Source: Puccinellia tenuiflora (Eukaryota > Streptophyta > Magnoliopsida > Poales > Poaceae). Taken from it: a stretch of 64,000 nucleotides of DNA. Shown here one piece after another: positions 1 through 10,453 of the stretch. Within the stretch, counting starts at the first letter, position 1; each line of letters opens with the position of its first letter. The notes beneath the pieces were generated by a model that did no database searches, was not told the origin of the DNA, and saw nothing but the letters and a program-made list of their open reading frames with translations. Made by a program: the position numbers and the translations under genes. Location: assembly GCA_012064385.1 (NCBI GenBank), contig QRDG01000535.1, positions 876,860-940,859 on the forward strand, read 5' to 3'.

Positions 1-241
1 TTCCTTGGCGAGATTAACCGTTCCAGCGTACTTCAGTAATCAATGGCCCCAGAACTCATCTTCCGTGAGGAAGAACTTGCCGTGACAACCCCACGACAGG
101 AGCCCAAAGTGGGCCTGGTCCTTCACCATTTTTCTGGTCAATTTCTTGATCAATCGACCAAGTTCAGGGCCATCTGACAGCTTATCAGTTGTCCTGAGAT
201 CATCAGTGACACATCTAGTGTAAGAGCAAATTAGCCGAGTC

Positions 242-1153
242 CTAGGGACTCAGCGGCTGGATCCTCCATGTTGTCCAGCAACGGACGAGATCCATATTCT
301 CCAGACTATGAGAAAGAAGAGCCCGAATTCTAAGGATCAGTGACTCGACTTTGGGACGGGCGGCTTCTGAGCACCTGGCCTTCATGGCAGGAGTCGCTTC
401 TAAGCGGTCCCAAGTGAACAAAGGAAGTTTGGGCTCGTCCTCAGGAGATGTATCTTTGCAGTAAAAGAAAGTTTTTTGCCAGTCTTTTATGCGGTTGGGA
501 AAAACTGGCTTGGGAAATACAGAGTTCAGGCGACGCTGGAGAGCCACAGCGCCGCACTATAAGAGAGGGCCTCCAGATGTCTCGGGTTGTGGGTTGCAGT
601 AAAACAGTTCAAGCCATAAATCTAGGTCAGGCTTAATCTGGAGGTAATCCTCACAGAGAACGACGAAATTGGAAAGGGTAAGGACGGAATTGGGAGCGAG
701 GTCATGAATGCGCAGCTTGTAGAACTCAAGGAGCTGGCGGAAGAACAAGTTACCGGGGGGCGTGAAACCGCGGAAAAGGTGCTCCGCAAAGATGACGACC
801 TCGCCCTTCGCCGGAGAAGGCACCGATTCATCCCCAGGAGCTCGTGCCTTGACGCTTGAAGGAAGGAGGCCAGCTAGGCGGTGTGCTTTCAGTTGCTCCG
901 CCGTGATGGTTGAACCGCCCCAATCGGCAGAGATAGATCTCTTCGAGGCAGGTGCGGCGGCGGCGGCCTCGGTAGCAATGTCGACGATCCTGCTTGCAGA
1001 AGGGGCTTTGGCCTTAGAGGTGCCCTGGTGGTGCGCTTGGGGGCCATGGCGTACGTGCGGTGCAAGAGGGGAGCCGCTGCGCGGGAAGGAGATGAGCGCG
1101 GGAAAGGCAGAAAGATTGGGGAATGAAGGGGCAGTTGAGGTTTTGGTTCTCAC
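242..1153 (-). pseudogene. Antisense gypsy-associated transposon ORF with one nonsense codon
   Basis: Read on the minus strand, opposite to the LTR orientation of its host element. A single frame runs from 1153 to the stop at 242 and is broken only by one in-frame TAG at 557-559. The N-terminal ~60 residues are low complexity. The central part (LFRGFTPPGNLFFRQLLEFY, then LAPNSVLTLSNFVVLCEDYL) looks like the plant 'putative gypsy type transposon' family (PF04195), and the part after the stop (VFPNRIKDWQKTFFYCKD) continues the same domain. The full frame would be about 303 codons; the family is usually longer, so the C-terminal part is probably missing. The biochemical role of this family is not known to me. 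Family assignment is from memory of the motif and was not searched. Confidence 0.65.
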
Positions 1154-1570
1154 CCTTTGACATTTATAAGAGGGTAAAAACCCTAGAGGATTACAGTGGT
1201 GGCCCGCGGTAAAATCGTGGGCAACGAGTCAACAGTTAAAGGTTAAAGTCACAGAAGTGGAAAAAGCCGGCTTGTCCCAGAGTGGCGAGTCCTGTGACAG
1301 TAAAAGTCAAGCCATCTAGTCCTTGTTCGCAAGAGTCACAACAAACCCGGCCAGAGCGTGTAAGAGCAAGGGCAAGGGTGATGACTTGAACAAGGAATGA
1401 GGATAGACTCATCTTTTATATTTATTATGTCTTTATGCAGGAATTCATCTTGGAGCTAGCAGCAAGCGACTTGGAGCCTGTGGCTCAAGTGGAAGGAGTC
1501 GACCCAGGGAGTCGAACCAATAAGTCCAAAGAAGCCGCCAAGCTGCGCCCAAGATAAATTCGGGGGCTAC

Positions 1571-2129
1571 TGATGGGGGGATACTTTATAGGTAGGCCCA
1601 TGGACCCGGAAAGTAGACCCGCCAAGACCAAGAAGGCCAACGCCGAGTCACGAGACAAGTCACATGGGCTGGGCTGGAGACAAGCCGACCAAGGCCCGTG
1701 TGGAGAAAGAGGCTCGTCCAAAGAGAGAGTCCAAGTACAACCCGGAGTCTAACTTGGAAGACCAAGGCGTAGAGTAGGACTCCGTGTTCTAGTGTGACTC
1801 GGTGTAAGTTGTAAGTCCAGGGACCCGGCAGCCTTTATAAGCAGGGTCCTGGACCTTAGATCAATGAGTTCAATCAGTAGAAAGAAACCCTAGCCACCAG
1901 AGAGAAGTCGCCGGCTCCTGAGTTGTGGGAGCCGGGTCCTTGTAATCGAGATATAATCAAGAGCAATAACATAGAAGCAGGAAGTAGGTCTTTACCTCGA
2001 ATCAGAGGGGCTGAACCTGGGTAAATCCTTGTTCCTTGGCGAGATTAACCGTTCCTACGTACTTCAGTCACCAATGGCCCCGGAACTCATCTTCCCTGAG
2101 GAAGAACTTGCCGTGACAACCCCACGACA
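1571..2129 (+). repeat. 3' LTR of gypsy element A
   Basis: The 559-bp LTR starts TGATGGGGGGATAC and ends CCACGACA. A polypurine-type tract (TTCGGGGGCTAC, 1559-1570) sits immediately upstream, which fixes the boundary and the plus orientation. A TATA-like TTTATAA at 1834-1840 is the likely promoter. The last 98 bases match window positions 1-98 at about 94% identity, so insertion is not very recent. Confidence 0.8.
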
Positions 2130-4288
2130 GAATCTTTCGAGGCGGATTCCGGAGCCCTTTTATAACTTCCTTGGGGCACACACCCACAACTCAATTGGGG
2201 GCTCCCAAACGTGCCGAAGCTTCACAACTCGAAGTCTTCGCGGCACCTCCAAACCGTCTAGGGTACACAATGCACCCAAGAGGCACAAAGCTCTTGGGAA
2301 CACAATGCACCCAAGAGTAACAAGCTTCTCAACGTCGATCTTCACGTATCACCGTAGGGAGAGCAACCCAATGCAACTAATGCAAGAGGCAAGAACACAC
2401 AAAGTGGTCAAGTCCTTCACTCTCAAATTCCAACCAAGCAACAAATGCTTTGGGGGGAATAAGAGAGGAAGAACAAAGGGGATGAACACAAAGCAACCCT
2501 AAATCTAAATCCACTAGGTTCCCCTCACTTAGAGAGAATTTTATTGGTGGAATGGTAGATCTAGATCTCCTCTCTTGTTTTCCTAAAGATGGGCAAGAAT
2601 CATTGGAGGGAAGTGGAGGAATCAAGCTCTCAAAGATGTGCAACAATGGAGGAGAGAGAGAGAGCAAAGGTTCACCAAGATCCTTAGAACCGTTGGGGAA
2701 GAAAGCACATATAAATAGGTGCCCTGGGAAATCTGGCCATTGGGCTCAGATTCCCGCAGGACCGGTAGTACCGGCCCAAGGGGCGGTACTACCGCCCCAT
2801 GTAAAAACAGCCCCAACGGCTCTCTTCAGAGACGAAACCCCGCAGGACCGGTAGTACCGGCCCAGGGGGCGGTACTTCCGGCCCACCCAGAAAAAGCCTA
2901 CCAACCGCTAGAGAGAGAACCCGCGAGGCTGGTAGTTCCGCTGGAAGTGCCGGTACTTCCGGTTTAGCGGTAGTACCGGTGTCACATCCGGTGCAACTTC
3001 CGGAAAAGAACAGAAGCACATTTTTGTAAGCGGCACTGGTACCGGAAGTGCCTCCGGAAGAAGCCAGCGGTAGTACCGCTAAGAACGCATGTACTTCCGG
3101 TTTACCGGTACTTCCGGGGTTACTTCCGGTGCCACTTCCGGAACTTTCATAAGCGGAAGTGGTATCCGGAAGTAGCCGCGGAAGTGACCAGCGATAGTAC
3201 CGCTTGCCTGGACGGTACTTCCGGTCACTGAAGAACAGCAAAACCTGAAACTGAATAACTTTTGCGTGGAAACTCCGAATCGAGTGAATCCAATTTTGTT
3301 GGAAAGAGGACGACAAGAGCTACCCTACAAAAAGCAAAAATATTGAAACCAAGCAATGGAGATTTTGCTAAAAAATGGAAGAATGAAACCTTCCGCATAG
3401 ATGAACCAGCAAAATCTCCAAAACCGAAAACGCACAAGTTTTTCATCAAGACTTCGTTTTCTATGATCTTGGGCTTGTTTCGAAGATAATCACAAGCCCT
3501 ACAAGATCATGCATATATACATCATAGTCTATCATGTGAGGAGGAAAGTATAAGGAGAGAGTTTGACCTCTCGTACAAGAGACAGGCCGGTAAAAACCTC
3601 CAGAACCAAAAACACAAGAAGATATTCATTAAATCCGTTTTGGTGAACTAGAGCTTGGTATGGAGATGAACACAAGCTCTAAGTTCTCATATGGATAAAA
3701 GACAAATAAGAACCAATAGGGATGATTGCATGGATGCAATGGTTTGTGCTCTCTACGACGATACGATCACGAAACTCGGTCGAGAGCCCCTCTTGATAGT
3801 ACGGCTACCTATCCTATAATCCGGTCTCTCACTAAACAACATGAGACCAGTAAAATAGAAACCCTATCAAGATCATACCTTTGCCTTGCGCTTAAACCAC
3901 TTGAGGTCGATGAAGACGATCTTCAACTCCTCAAGACGCACCACCATTCTTCATTGCGCTTCGCTTGGTGAAGATTCACATGTGGCACCCCCATACACCA
4001 AGATGGGAGAAGCACTTCTTCGGCATATCTTCACTTGGCCTTTATCTTGATGACGAACACCTTGGCCTTGATCAACAAATGATCTTCTTCCCTTAACCTT
4101 GACTCCAACATATGGAGAACAAGCAAGACCTTGACTCCAACAAATGGAGAACAAGCAAGACCTTGACTCCAACAAATGGAGACAAGCAAGCTAATGGACA
4201 CCTACAAATATAGCTCAATGCAAATATTAGTCCATAGAGATTGTCATTAATTACCAAAACCATGCATGGGGGCAACCATGCACTTTCA
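2130..4288 (-). repeat. R-family LTR, copy 1 (partial)
   Basis: Minus-strand LTR whose outer end reads TGAAAGTGCATGGTTGCC (reverse complement of 4271-4288). It matches the R LTRs at 30110-32199, 45138-46940 and 53331-57081 in order: cacacacccacaactcaat segment, 'caatgcacccaagag' repeats, U3 array, and 'cttgactccaacatatgg' tail. It starts inside the LTR at 2130 because gypsy element A abuts it. It also cuts off the N-terminus of the gypsy B gag gene at 4289. A TATA-like motif on the minus strand lies at 2710-2717. No R internal sequence follows, so it behaves like a solo LTR. Confidence 0.8.
2755..3235. repeat. U3 array of GGTACTTCCGG / GGTAGTACCG motifs
   Basis: About 480 bp packed with short, partly palindromic units such as GGTAGTACCG, GGTACTTCCGGT and CCGGAAGTG. 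It lies just upstream (minus-strand sense) of the TATA-like motif at 2710-2717 in R LTR copy 1. The corresponding place in the other R LTRs carries different sequence. Confidence 0.75.
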
Positions 4289-5626
4289 ACGTCTCGCTCG
4301 CCGAACGGCCAGCGCCGCCACCGCTCCTGCTGGCAACCCGCATGGCCGCCCGCGCGGGAGCGCTGCTCCGGAGCGCTACGTTGACCCCGAGCCCCGCGTA
4401 GAGCACCCAGAGGACAACAATGACGACCACGCTGAGGACGACCTCGGCGAAGAGGAGGCTTCCTCCCTGCACCCGTCGCGGGACCGTGCTGCCTCCTCAC
4501 TGGGCCGCCCTGCGCCCAGCCCGGCAACTGCGCTTCTCATGGCGCAGGAGCTGCTGCAGTACCGTCCCACGCCGGAGGCTCAAGAAGCCTGGCTCAACCG
4601 CCTCTCCGAGCTCATCGGCGCCGCTCGCGTCGCCGCTCCTGCGCCGTCTCGTTCGCTGGTTCCCTCTGCGCGCGCATGGGACGTGGCGCATGGCGCGCCG
4701 TATGCACCTCCTCGTCATCCCGCGCCCGCTCCAGCTCCACCAGTTCCACCGCAACTTGCTCCATCCGGGGCTCCTCCTCGCGACAACCGCGCTGCATCGC
4801 ACGTGTCGTCACCGCACGACTGCCAAATCGTGCAGCGAGCCCCGGAGGACGCATGCATGAGCATCGAGCGCGGGCAGAATCGCCACAACCGCGCCGTCCA
4901 GGACGTTGCCACCGCGGGGCGCCACCTCCGCGCCACCCTCGCCAACGGCATGGTCACCTACGGCACGACGGCCGCGTTCACTCGCAGCCTCCGTCGCGTC
5001 GTCTGGCCAGTCAAGTTCAAGCCGGATCTTCCTCCGCGCTACGACGGCAAGAACAACCCCCTGGAGTTCCTGCAGCTCTACACTTCGGCCATCCAGGCTA
5101 CGGGGGGCGACGACAAAGTCATGGCGAACTGGTTCCCCATGGCCCACAAGGACTCCGTGTCCTCGTGGCTCACCAACCTCCCCGCTAAGTCAATCAACAC
5201 CTGGGAGGACCTCTGTCGGTGCTTCGTCGCGAACTTCAAGGCCACGTACGAGCGTGGCCTCACGTACAACGACCTCCGCGGCGTGCGCCAGAAGCCTGGC
5301 GAGACCCTCCGCAAGTACATCCAGCGCTTCAGCCAGGTGCGCAACAAGATCCCCAACGCCACCGACGCGCAGGTCATTCGGCCTTCCAGGCTGGAGTCAC
5401 GGACGTGCAGATGCTCGAGAATCTTGGCATCCACGACAACATCACCACCGTCGTCAAGCTCTTCGACCTGGCGGACAAGTGCGCCAAGGCTGAGGAGGGC
5501 CACTTGTTCTTCAAGAACGAGCCAGGGGACCCTGCCGAGGGGTCCAAGAAGAGGAAATTCAGCAAGAAGCTTCCGCATAGATGGCAAGCAGCAAGCACTG
5601 GATCGATGAGCTCCCCTCGGGGCTGA
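4289..5626 (+). pseudogene. gag: Gypsy gag capsid gene, N-truncated and frameshifted
   Basis: The frame open across the LTR junction encodes a Pro/Ala-rich N-terminal region, then a typical plant gypsy gag core (PF03732-like): KFKPDLPPRYDGKNNPLEFL, ANWFPMAHKDSVSSWLTNLP, the ROW motif SINTWEDLCRCFVANF, and RQKPGETLRKYIQRFSQVRN. At about 5378-5382 one base appears to be missing. The family sequence continues in another frame (FQAGVTDVQMLENLGIHDN ... LADKCAKAEEGHLFF) to about 5560 and then degenerates, stopping at 5626. No zinc knuckle is seen, and the sequence runs directly into tandem repeats. The apparent start at 4266 lies in the neighbouring R LTR and is not the native start. Gag would form the particle shell; here it is dead. 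Confidence 0.85.
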
Positions 5627-5721
5627 GCCCCTCTCGGGAGCATCGCGCCACCCCTCGCCGGGGCCCCGGCTTTCGCGAGGCTAACCACCTCACGAGGCTC
5701 GGGGGCTCGCGTCGCCTACAT
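5627..5721. other. Gag-to-array junction
   Basis: GC-rich stretch with repeated CTCGGGAGC / CGCGAGGCT words. No gene seen. It looks like the deletion scar that joins the gag remnant to the tandem arrays. Confidence 0.4.
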
Positions 5722-6369
5722 CTAGGCTCCGGCCTTCTCCCGAGGCTCCGCCCTTCGCGAGGCCGATCCCCTCGCGAGGCCCCGGTCCTCGCTGGAGACA
5801 CCCCGTGCAGCCACGATAAAAACGTCTAGGCTCCGGCCTTCTCCCGAGGCTCCGCCCTTCGCGAGGCCGATCCCCTCGCGAGGCCCCGGTCCTCGCTGGA
5901 GACACCCCGTGCAGCCACGGTAAAAACGTCTAGGCTCCAGCCTTCTCCCGAGGCTCCGCCCTTCGCGAGGCCCCGGTCCTCGCTGGAGACACCCCGTGCA
6001 GCCACGGTAAAAATGTCTAGGCTCCGGCCTTCTCCCGAGGCTCCGCCCTTCGCGAGGCCGATCCCCTCGCGAGGCACCGGTCCTCGCTGGAGACACCCCG
6101 TGCAGCCACGGTAAAAACGTCTAGGCTCCGGCCTTCTCCCGAGGCTCCGCCCTTCGCGAGGCCGATCCCCTCGCGAGGCCCCGGTCCTCGCTGGAGACAC
6201 CCCGTGCAGCCACGGTAAAAACATCAAGGCTTCCTCTCCGTGACAGTCACCCCATGCAGCCACGGCAAAAACATCAAGGTTCCTCTCCGTGACAGCCACC
6301 CCGTGCAGCCACGGTAAAAACGTCAAGGCTTCCTCTCCGTGACAGCCACCCCGTGCAGCCACGGTAAAA
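5722..6369. repeat. Compound tandem array: five ~104-bp units then three ~50-bp units
   Basis: Units start CTAGGCTCCGGCCTTCTCCC at 5722, 5826, 5930, 6017 and 6121. Spacing is 104, 104, 87 and 104 bp, and the third unit has a 17-bp internal deletion. From 6223 a second array takes over (starts 6223, 6273, 6322; about 50 bp each) with a different head (TCAAGGCTTCCTCTCCGTGA) but the same tail, CACCCCGTGCAGCCACGGTA, as the long unit. The long minus-strand frames here are products of the repeats. Confidence 0.9.
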
Positions 6370-7219
6370 CGTCGTGGCCAAGGTCACACCCTCCACGAGG
6401 AAAATATTCGAGCTCCCCTCTCTACTATATGTTGCCACGGGCCATTCGAGAAGACTCTCAAGCCACCACGCCTCGTCAAGGTGACTTCTTCAAGCACCAT
6501 GCCTTGGCGAGGTGGATCCCCATGCCCAGACATGGCGGACCACAGGCTCTACGAAGCCACCCCCGTATAGGGGCCCCCTCTGAGCTCTCTCTACATGCGT
6601 CGCCTCGGGCCGTGAGAGTCTCAGCCACTCCATCTGGAACCCCATGCCCAGACATGGCGGATTTTGTACTTCTGGCCACGCCAGTGTAATGAACCCTTGT
6701 TTCAGGTCACTTTGAACCTTTGCGCTTCGTGCCAGCATGTGTTGTTGCTTTGGTAAGCAGTTATATTATTGCATTTCATCCTTGCTCGTATAATCCCTCC
6801 TGTGCATCTCGTGAGCGGGGGCTGAGCATGGTGCCTGTGCCTCGGGAGCATCCCAGCAGCGCCTCAAACCCAAGGGATCCGAGCTCTGAACTCACGGGTT
6901 AGCTCTCATGTATGTCAACTCCCAAGGAGCTCTGAACTCATGGGCCAGCTCCCGTGCACGTCAACTCACCAAGGACCTTGGTGCCTGTTCTCCTCGCAAG
7001 ACACACATGAAGGAACCTACGAGCACGCATGAGTTATCTAGCTATGTATTGCTTGTGGGTTTGCCTATCTGTCTAACACAGGAAAGCAAGGCTCAAACAA
7101 GCCTCAGGCAACCTCGGGAGAAAAAACGCCTCATCAGGGAACCAACACCCTCTCCAGGGCAAAAATGCCTCGCGAAGCTAAGTCGAAACACTTGGTTAAA
7201 TTTCCTTTCGCTGGTTTTT
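6370..7219. other. GC-rich noncoding interior of gypsy B
   Basis: No recognisable gene. Contains a repeated phrase, CCCATGCCCAGACATGGCGGA, at about 6520 and 6641, and 'CAACTC..AAGGA' repeats near 6917-6970. Read as decayed internal or spacer sequence of the deletion-derived element. Confidence 0.4.
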
Positions 7220-7650
7220 GTCCCTTGAGCCCCATTTCTCTCTTGCGCCTCATGGGCCGCTTGCACGCCAAAGGGGAGCTCCCGAGCATCGCGCCTCGAG
7301 GGCTCTTACCTCTTCAGCCTCACACCCTCCGGCCTTGTCGAGCCCTGACTCACATGCCGAGCGGCGGTGCTGTTGCGCTAGAAGCAGGGTCCTAACGACG
7401 TAGAGCGCAAAGGCCTCCTGAGGAGAGCTCATGTTGTTTCTTTGCGCCTCTTGAGCCCCTTTTCTCTCTTGTGCCTCATGGGCTGCTTGCGCGTTAAAGG
7501 GGAGCCCCGAGCATCGCGCCTCGGGAGCTCTTACTTCTCGAGGCCTCACGCACCCCCCGACCTTGTGGAGCCCTGACTCTCACATACCGAAGCGGCGGTG
7601 GTGTAGCGCTAAGAGAGGGTCCTAAGACATAGAGCGAAAAGGACATGAAG
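7220..7650. repeat. Tandem duplication, ~226-bp unit
   Basis: The block beginning CTTGAGCCCC..TTTCTCTCTTG and running through CTCATGGG, GAGCATCGCGCCTCG, AGCCCTGACTC and AGGGTCCTAA occurs twice, with CTCATGGG at about 7249 and 7475 (226 bp apart). The copies are diverged, so the duplication is not recent. Confidence 0.8.
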
Positions 7651-8680
7651 AAAGTGATAAAAGGCCTCCAGAGGGGCACTCACAGTTGCATTGCAATTAA
7701 TCTAAGCAAGTCTTTACATCAAAAGAGCAAAAGGCTAAATCCTAAGACAAATCGTGCTCCGAGCACATCTTGTTACAGGAGCAGCTCAAGCAGTCGGACC
7801 ACCGTTGTCCTCACCGTCGGCAGCTTCCCTCATCGACAAACTCCTCCACGAGGCTCCCCTCATCGACAAGGCCGTCATCGACAAGGAATCCCCTCATCGA
7901 CAAGGACCAGTCCGACCTTTGGTGCGCCAGTTCTCTGACATCTTGGAGCACCCAAGGGCCCAGGCATCGCCAAGGGGCCCGTAGGCCTCGATGCTTGCCG
8001 AAGGCCCCGGGGCACGGTGCCTCGGTCTTGGGGCAGACTCAGGTCGCGCCTGGGGGCTCCAGCGGGAGTCTTCTCCCTTTGCCGCGCAAGGGGCCTCTCG
8101 GGGGCTCGGAGCGTCCTCGCTGTCGGCCTCAGCGTCCTTCCGCCCGAAAGCGTGTCCTGCTGACTGCCAAGGGCAGGACACGCCTGCTCCGCTGTGGCTG
8201 CTCCCGCCACGGCCTCGGAGTCGATCACTGCCGCCTCCGCCTCAGCATCATCGCGCCCCTTCGCCAACGATGCGTCCCTCGCCGCCGTCCCTTCCGTCAT
8301 TTTCTCCTGCCGCGCAGGGGAAGTGTCGGGTCTTCGCCGCCCGAAGATCTTGTGAATCTCCCCTTCAGGCTCTGCATCCCTCGGGAAGCTGGCATAGGAC
8401 TAGGCATCTCTGCCTAGTGATCCCCGCAAGGAGTTTCTTCCTCCGTGAGAGCCTCCCCCTCGGGAGGATGTCACCAGCTCCTCGCGCACCTCCGCACCTC
8501 CCTCGCGAGGCCCCCCTCGCGGGGCGTCGAAACCGAAGGCCTCGGCGAGGCAGCTAGCCCTCGCGAGTTTCCTTCGGACGAAATCAAGCTGCGCCTCAGG
8601 CCAGGCAGGCTTCTTTGGGCCCGCGATGCTTCGCCTGCATCCAAGGACTCCAGCGTGCCCATCGCGGGCTCGGGGGCTAC
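7651..8680. other. GC-rich noncoding interior of gypsy B upstream of the 3' LTR
   Basis: No recognisable protein domain on either strand, although long GC-driven frames exist. Contains a short cluster of CATCGACAA words (7830-7905). It ends with the polypurine-type tract GCTCGGGGGCTAC (8668-8680) before the 3' LTR. Confidence 0.4.
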
Positions 8681-9689
8681 TGTCGGCGTAGTGGAAACCA
8701 GGGTACCACTAGCCGGCCTGCCAGGGCCCACAACACTATTCAGAAGATTTTGCTAAGGACCAGGCTCTCCAAGCATGGCGAGCCTCGCGAGGGTTTTCCC
8801 CTCGCGAGGGACCTCTCCTCGAGAGGGCATCTCGGATGCTGCCTACGGTTCTGCCAAGGATCAAGCCGAAAGGCTCGGCGAGGCCTCGGGCCTCGTGGGG
8901 GTTCCTTCCCCATGAAGCAAGCTCTGCCTCCGCGGAAGAGCGCACATGGGCTCTGCGCCCTCCGCAGAGTCACGGGCGCGCCAGCGCGCGATGACGACAG
9001 CGCCGCAGTTGCCACTCTCATGTATAAAGCGGTCAACAATGCTGCACCAAGCAAAGGAGCTACAAGAATTGCCGTTTTGGTGATAAGGGGACCGTCTGCC
9101 GCTACGCTCCAAGGGCGACGTCACCGTGGGGCGCCTCCCGAGCCTCAGCAGCACCAGCCCACCGTCCTGGCTGGACGGTGGCTTTTCCAGCTTTGGTGAC
9201 GCCGCTCCCTGCCATGGACCGCGTCCATGGACTCTGCCTTTATCGTGCACCCGTCCTCCTCCTTCGTCGCCATGTGGTAACCCTTCCCGCCAAGATATTT
9301 AGGGGAAGAGGTCCAAGACACCTATAAAAGGAGGGGGAGCACGTTCGGGCAAAGGGTTCTCTCTTCTCTGGTTGATTCCTAGCTGGTAGATCTGGTCCGA
9401 TCTGAGATCTAGGGTTAGCCATTGTTAGCCACCTCGAGCTCCCCAAGCTCTCCTTGTACTGTAACATCTACAAGCAGTGCAATACAACCAAGGCAGGACG
9501 TAGGGGTTTTACCTCTCCAAGAGGGCACTGAACCTGGGTAACATCCTGTGTTCATCTCTGCAGTGCAGTCCCCTAGCAATCTCGACGAATGCCATCGCCG
9601 AGACACGTTGAGGGTTGTTTGATTCCGTGTTCAGCCCCTTACTCGATACCTAGTGAGACACACCCAGTTCCTGGGACAGATCTCCGACA
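8681..9689 (+). repeat. 3' LTR of gypsy element B
   Basis: A 1009-bp LTR starting TGTCGGCGTAGTGG and ending CTCCGACA, with inverted termini TGTCGG/CCGACA. It is preceded by the tract GGGCTCGGGGGCTAC. A promoter-like CCTATAAAAGGAGG is at 9321-9334. No second LTR is present to date it. Confidence 0.85.
9323..9330 (+). promoter_or_regulatory. TATA box of gypsy B LTR
   Basis: TATAAAAG in the middle of the LTR, plus orientation, consistent with the U3/R boundary of a gypsy LTR. Confidence 0.6.
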
Positions 9690-10417
9690 CGGGCAGGACC
9701 GAGCCCGGCCCGGTCCGACCAATAGGCCCAAAAATCAGGCCTGATCCCGGCCCGATGGCACTGTCGGGCCGGCCTGGACGGGCCGGGCTGCCCATGGCCA
9801 GGCCTAGGCGGAGGGGATGAAGTCACTACCATGTTTCTCTCTCACGGACTGCCTACTCCAGCCAGGCTAGCATGGGGTCGTGCTCCTCGCGGAGAAGATA
9901 AATAATACAGAGCACTTTAACCTTGGCATCGGTAAATTTGGATGCATAGGAGATTAGGAGGCAGCCCGCAGCCGTGCGCAAACACGAGCGGATCACCCAG
10001 CTGATCGGCAAAATGGCGAGAGGAGCCCGCGTTTTGCACCTCCACGCCCTATTCCTCACCCTGCAGTGGATGTCAGCGTCGGTACTCTTTCTGTTCATGC
10101 AGTCTTGTGTGGTCATTTCGAAGGATTAGACCTCTGTACTATCTCTGGCCTGATCGCTGGACTCACAAGCTAAGACCAAACAAGGACTTCTGATTTTTGG
10201 ATATGCACGGTCCATCGCAAGTTATTTACAAGTAGGTGTTGAAGAAGACGCGGGGACCTGTTTCTCAAACTTGTTTGAAGGATTTAGGATTTTACAGTGC
10301 GATGGGCACGTATGTTTCTATAAGATCTGTGATGCTTAGTCAGGGAGGAATGTCTTTTTTGTCCTTGGGCCTAATACTGGCACTTTCCGCTTTATTTTGT
10401 CTGTCAAGCTTATCTAG
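9690..10417. other. Unassigned spacer with GGGCCGG-rich segment
   Basis: 9690-9800 is rich in CCCGGCCCG / GGGCCGGCC words, a style common in subterminal regions of plant hAT-like elements, but no terminal repeats could be set. The rest (9800-10417) shows no gene I recognise. The short frames at 9853-10116 and 10236-10451 have no family resemblance. Confidence 0.35.
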
Positions 10418-10453
10418 TTTTTTTTTGGCATATATAGATATTTTTCATTGATG

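Larger units (their letters stand above)
1..2129 (+). mobile_element. Internally deleted gypsy-type LTR retrotransposon (element A)
   Basis: Bases 1-98 reappear at 2032-2129 with six mismatches, and both copies end CCCCACGACA, so they are the tails of the 5' and 3' LTRs. The 5' LTR begins left of the window. Only about 1.47 kb lies between the LTRs. It contains no recognisable gag, protease, integrase or reverse transcriptase, only an antisense transposon ORF. At 2130 the sequence passes directly into the interior of an R-family LTR, so element A probably inserted into that LTR, whose other half would lie outside the window. The expected target duplication partner is GAATC (2130-2134) on the unseen left side. 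Superfamily is inferred from the polypurine tract and LTR style. Confidence 0.8.
4289..9689 (+). mobile_element. Gypsy-type LTR retrotransposon B, deletion derivative
   Basis: GC-rich block of plus orientation. It begins inside a gag gene, where R LTR copy 1 interrupts it, and ends with a complete 3' LTR (8681-9689). Between gag and the LTR there are tandem arrays and about 2.3 kb of GC-rich sequence without recognisable protease, integrase, reverse transcriptase or RNase H, so it could not move on its own. The 5' LTR and primer site are absent from the window. Codon-like GC bias here creates many long spurious frames on both strands. Confidence 0.8.

Noticed and set aside
4266..4288. ATG start of the gypsy B gag frame
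   Set aside because: These bases belong to the R LTR terminus; the frame is open across the junction by chance, and the real gag start has been cut off.
5722..6362. Long minus-strand frames rich in RGCTGCLQRGPG repeats
   Set aside because: They are translations of the 104/50-bp tandem arrays; unit lengths are not multiples of three and no protein family matches.
7770..8417. 215-codon plus frame and its minus-strand partners
   Set aside because: Arg/Ser/Pro-rich product of GC-rich DNA with overlapping open frames on both strands; no domain, and it lies inside a deleted gypsy element.
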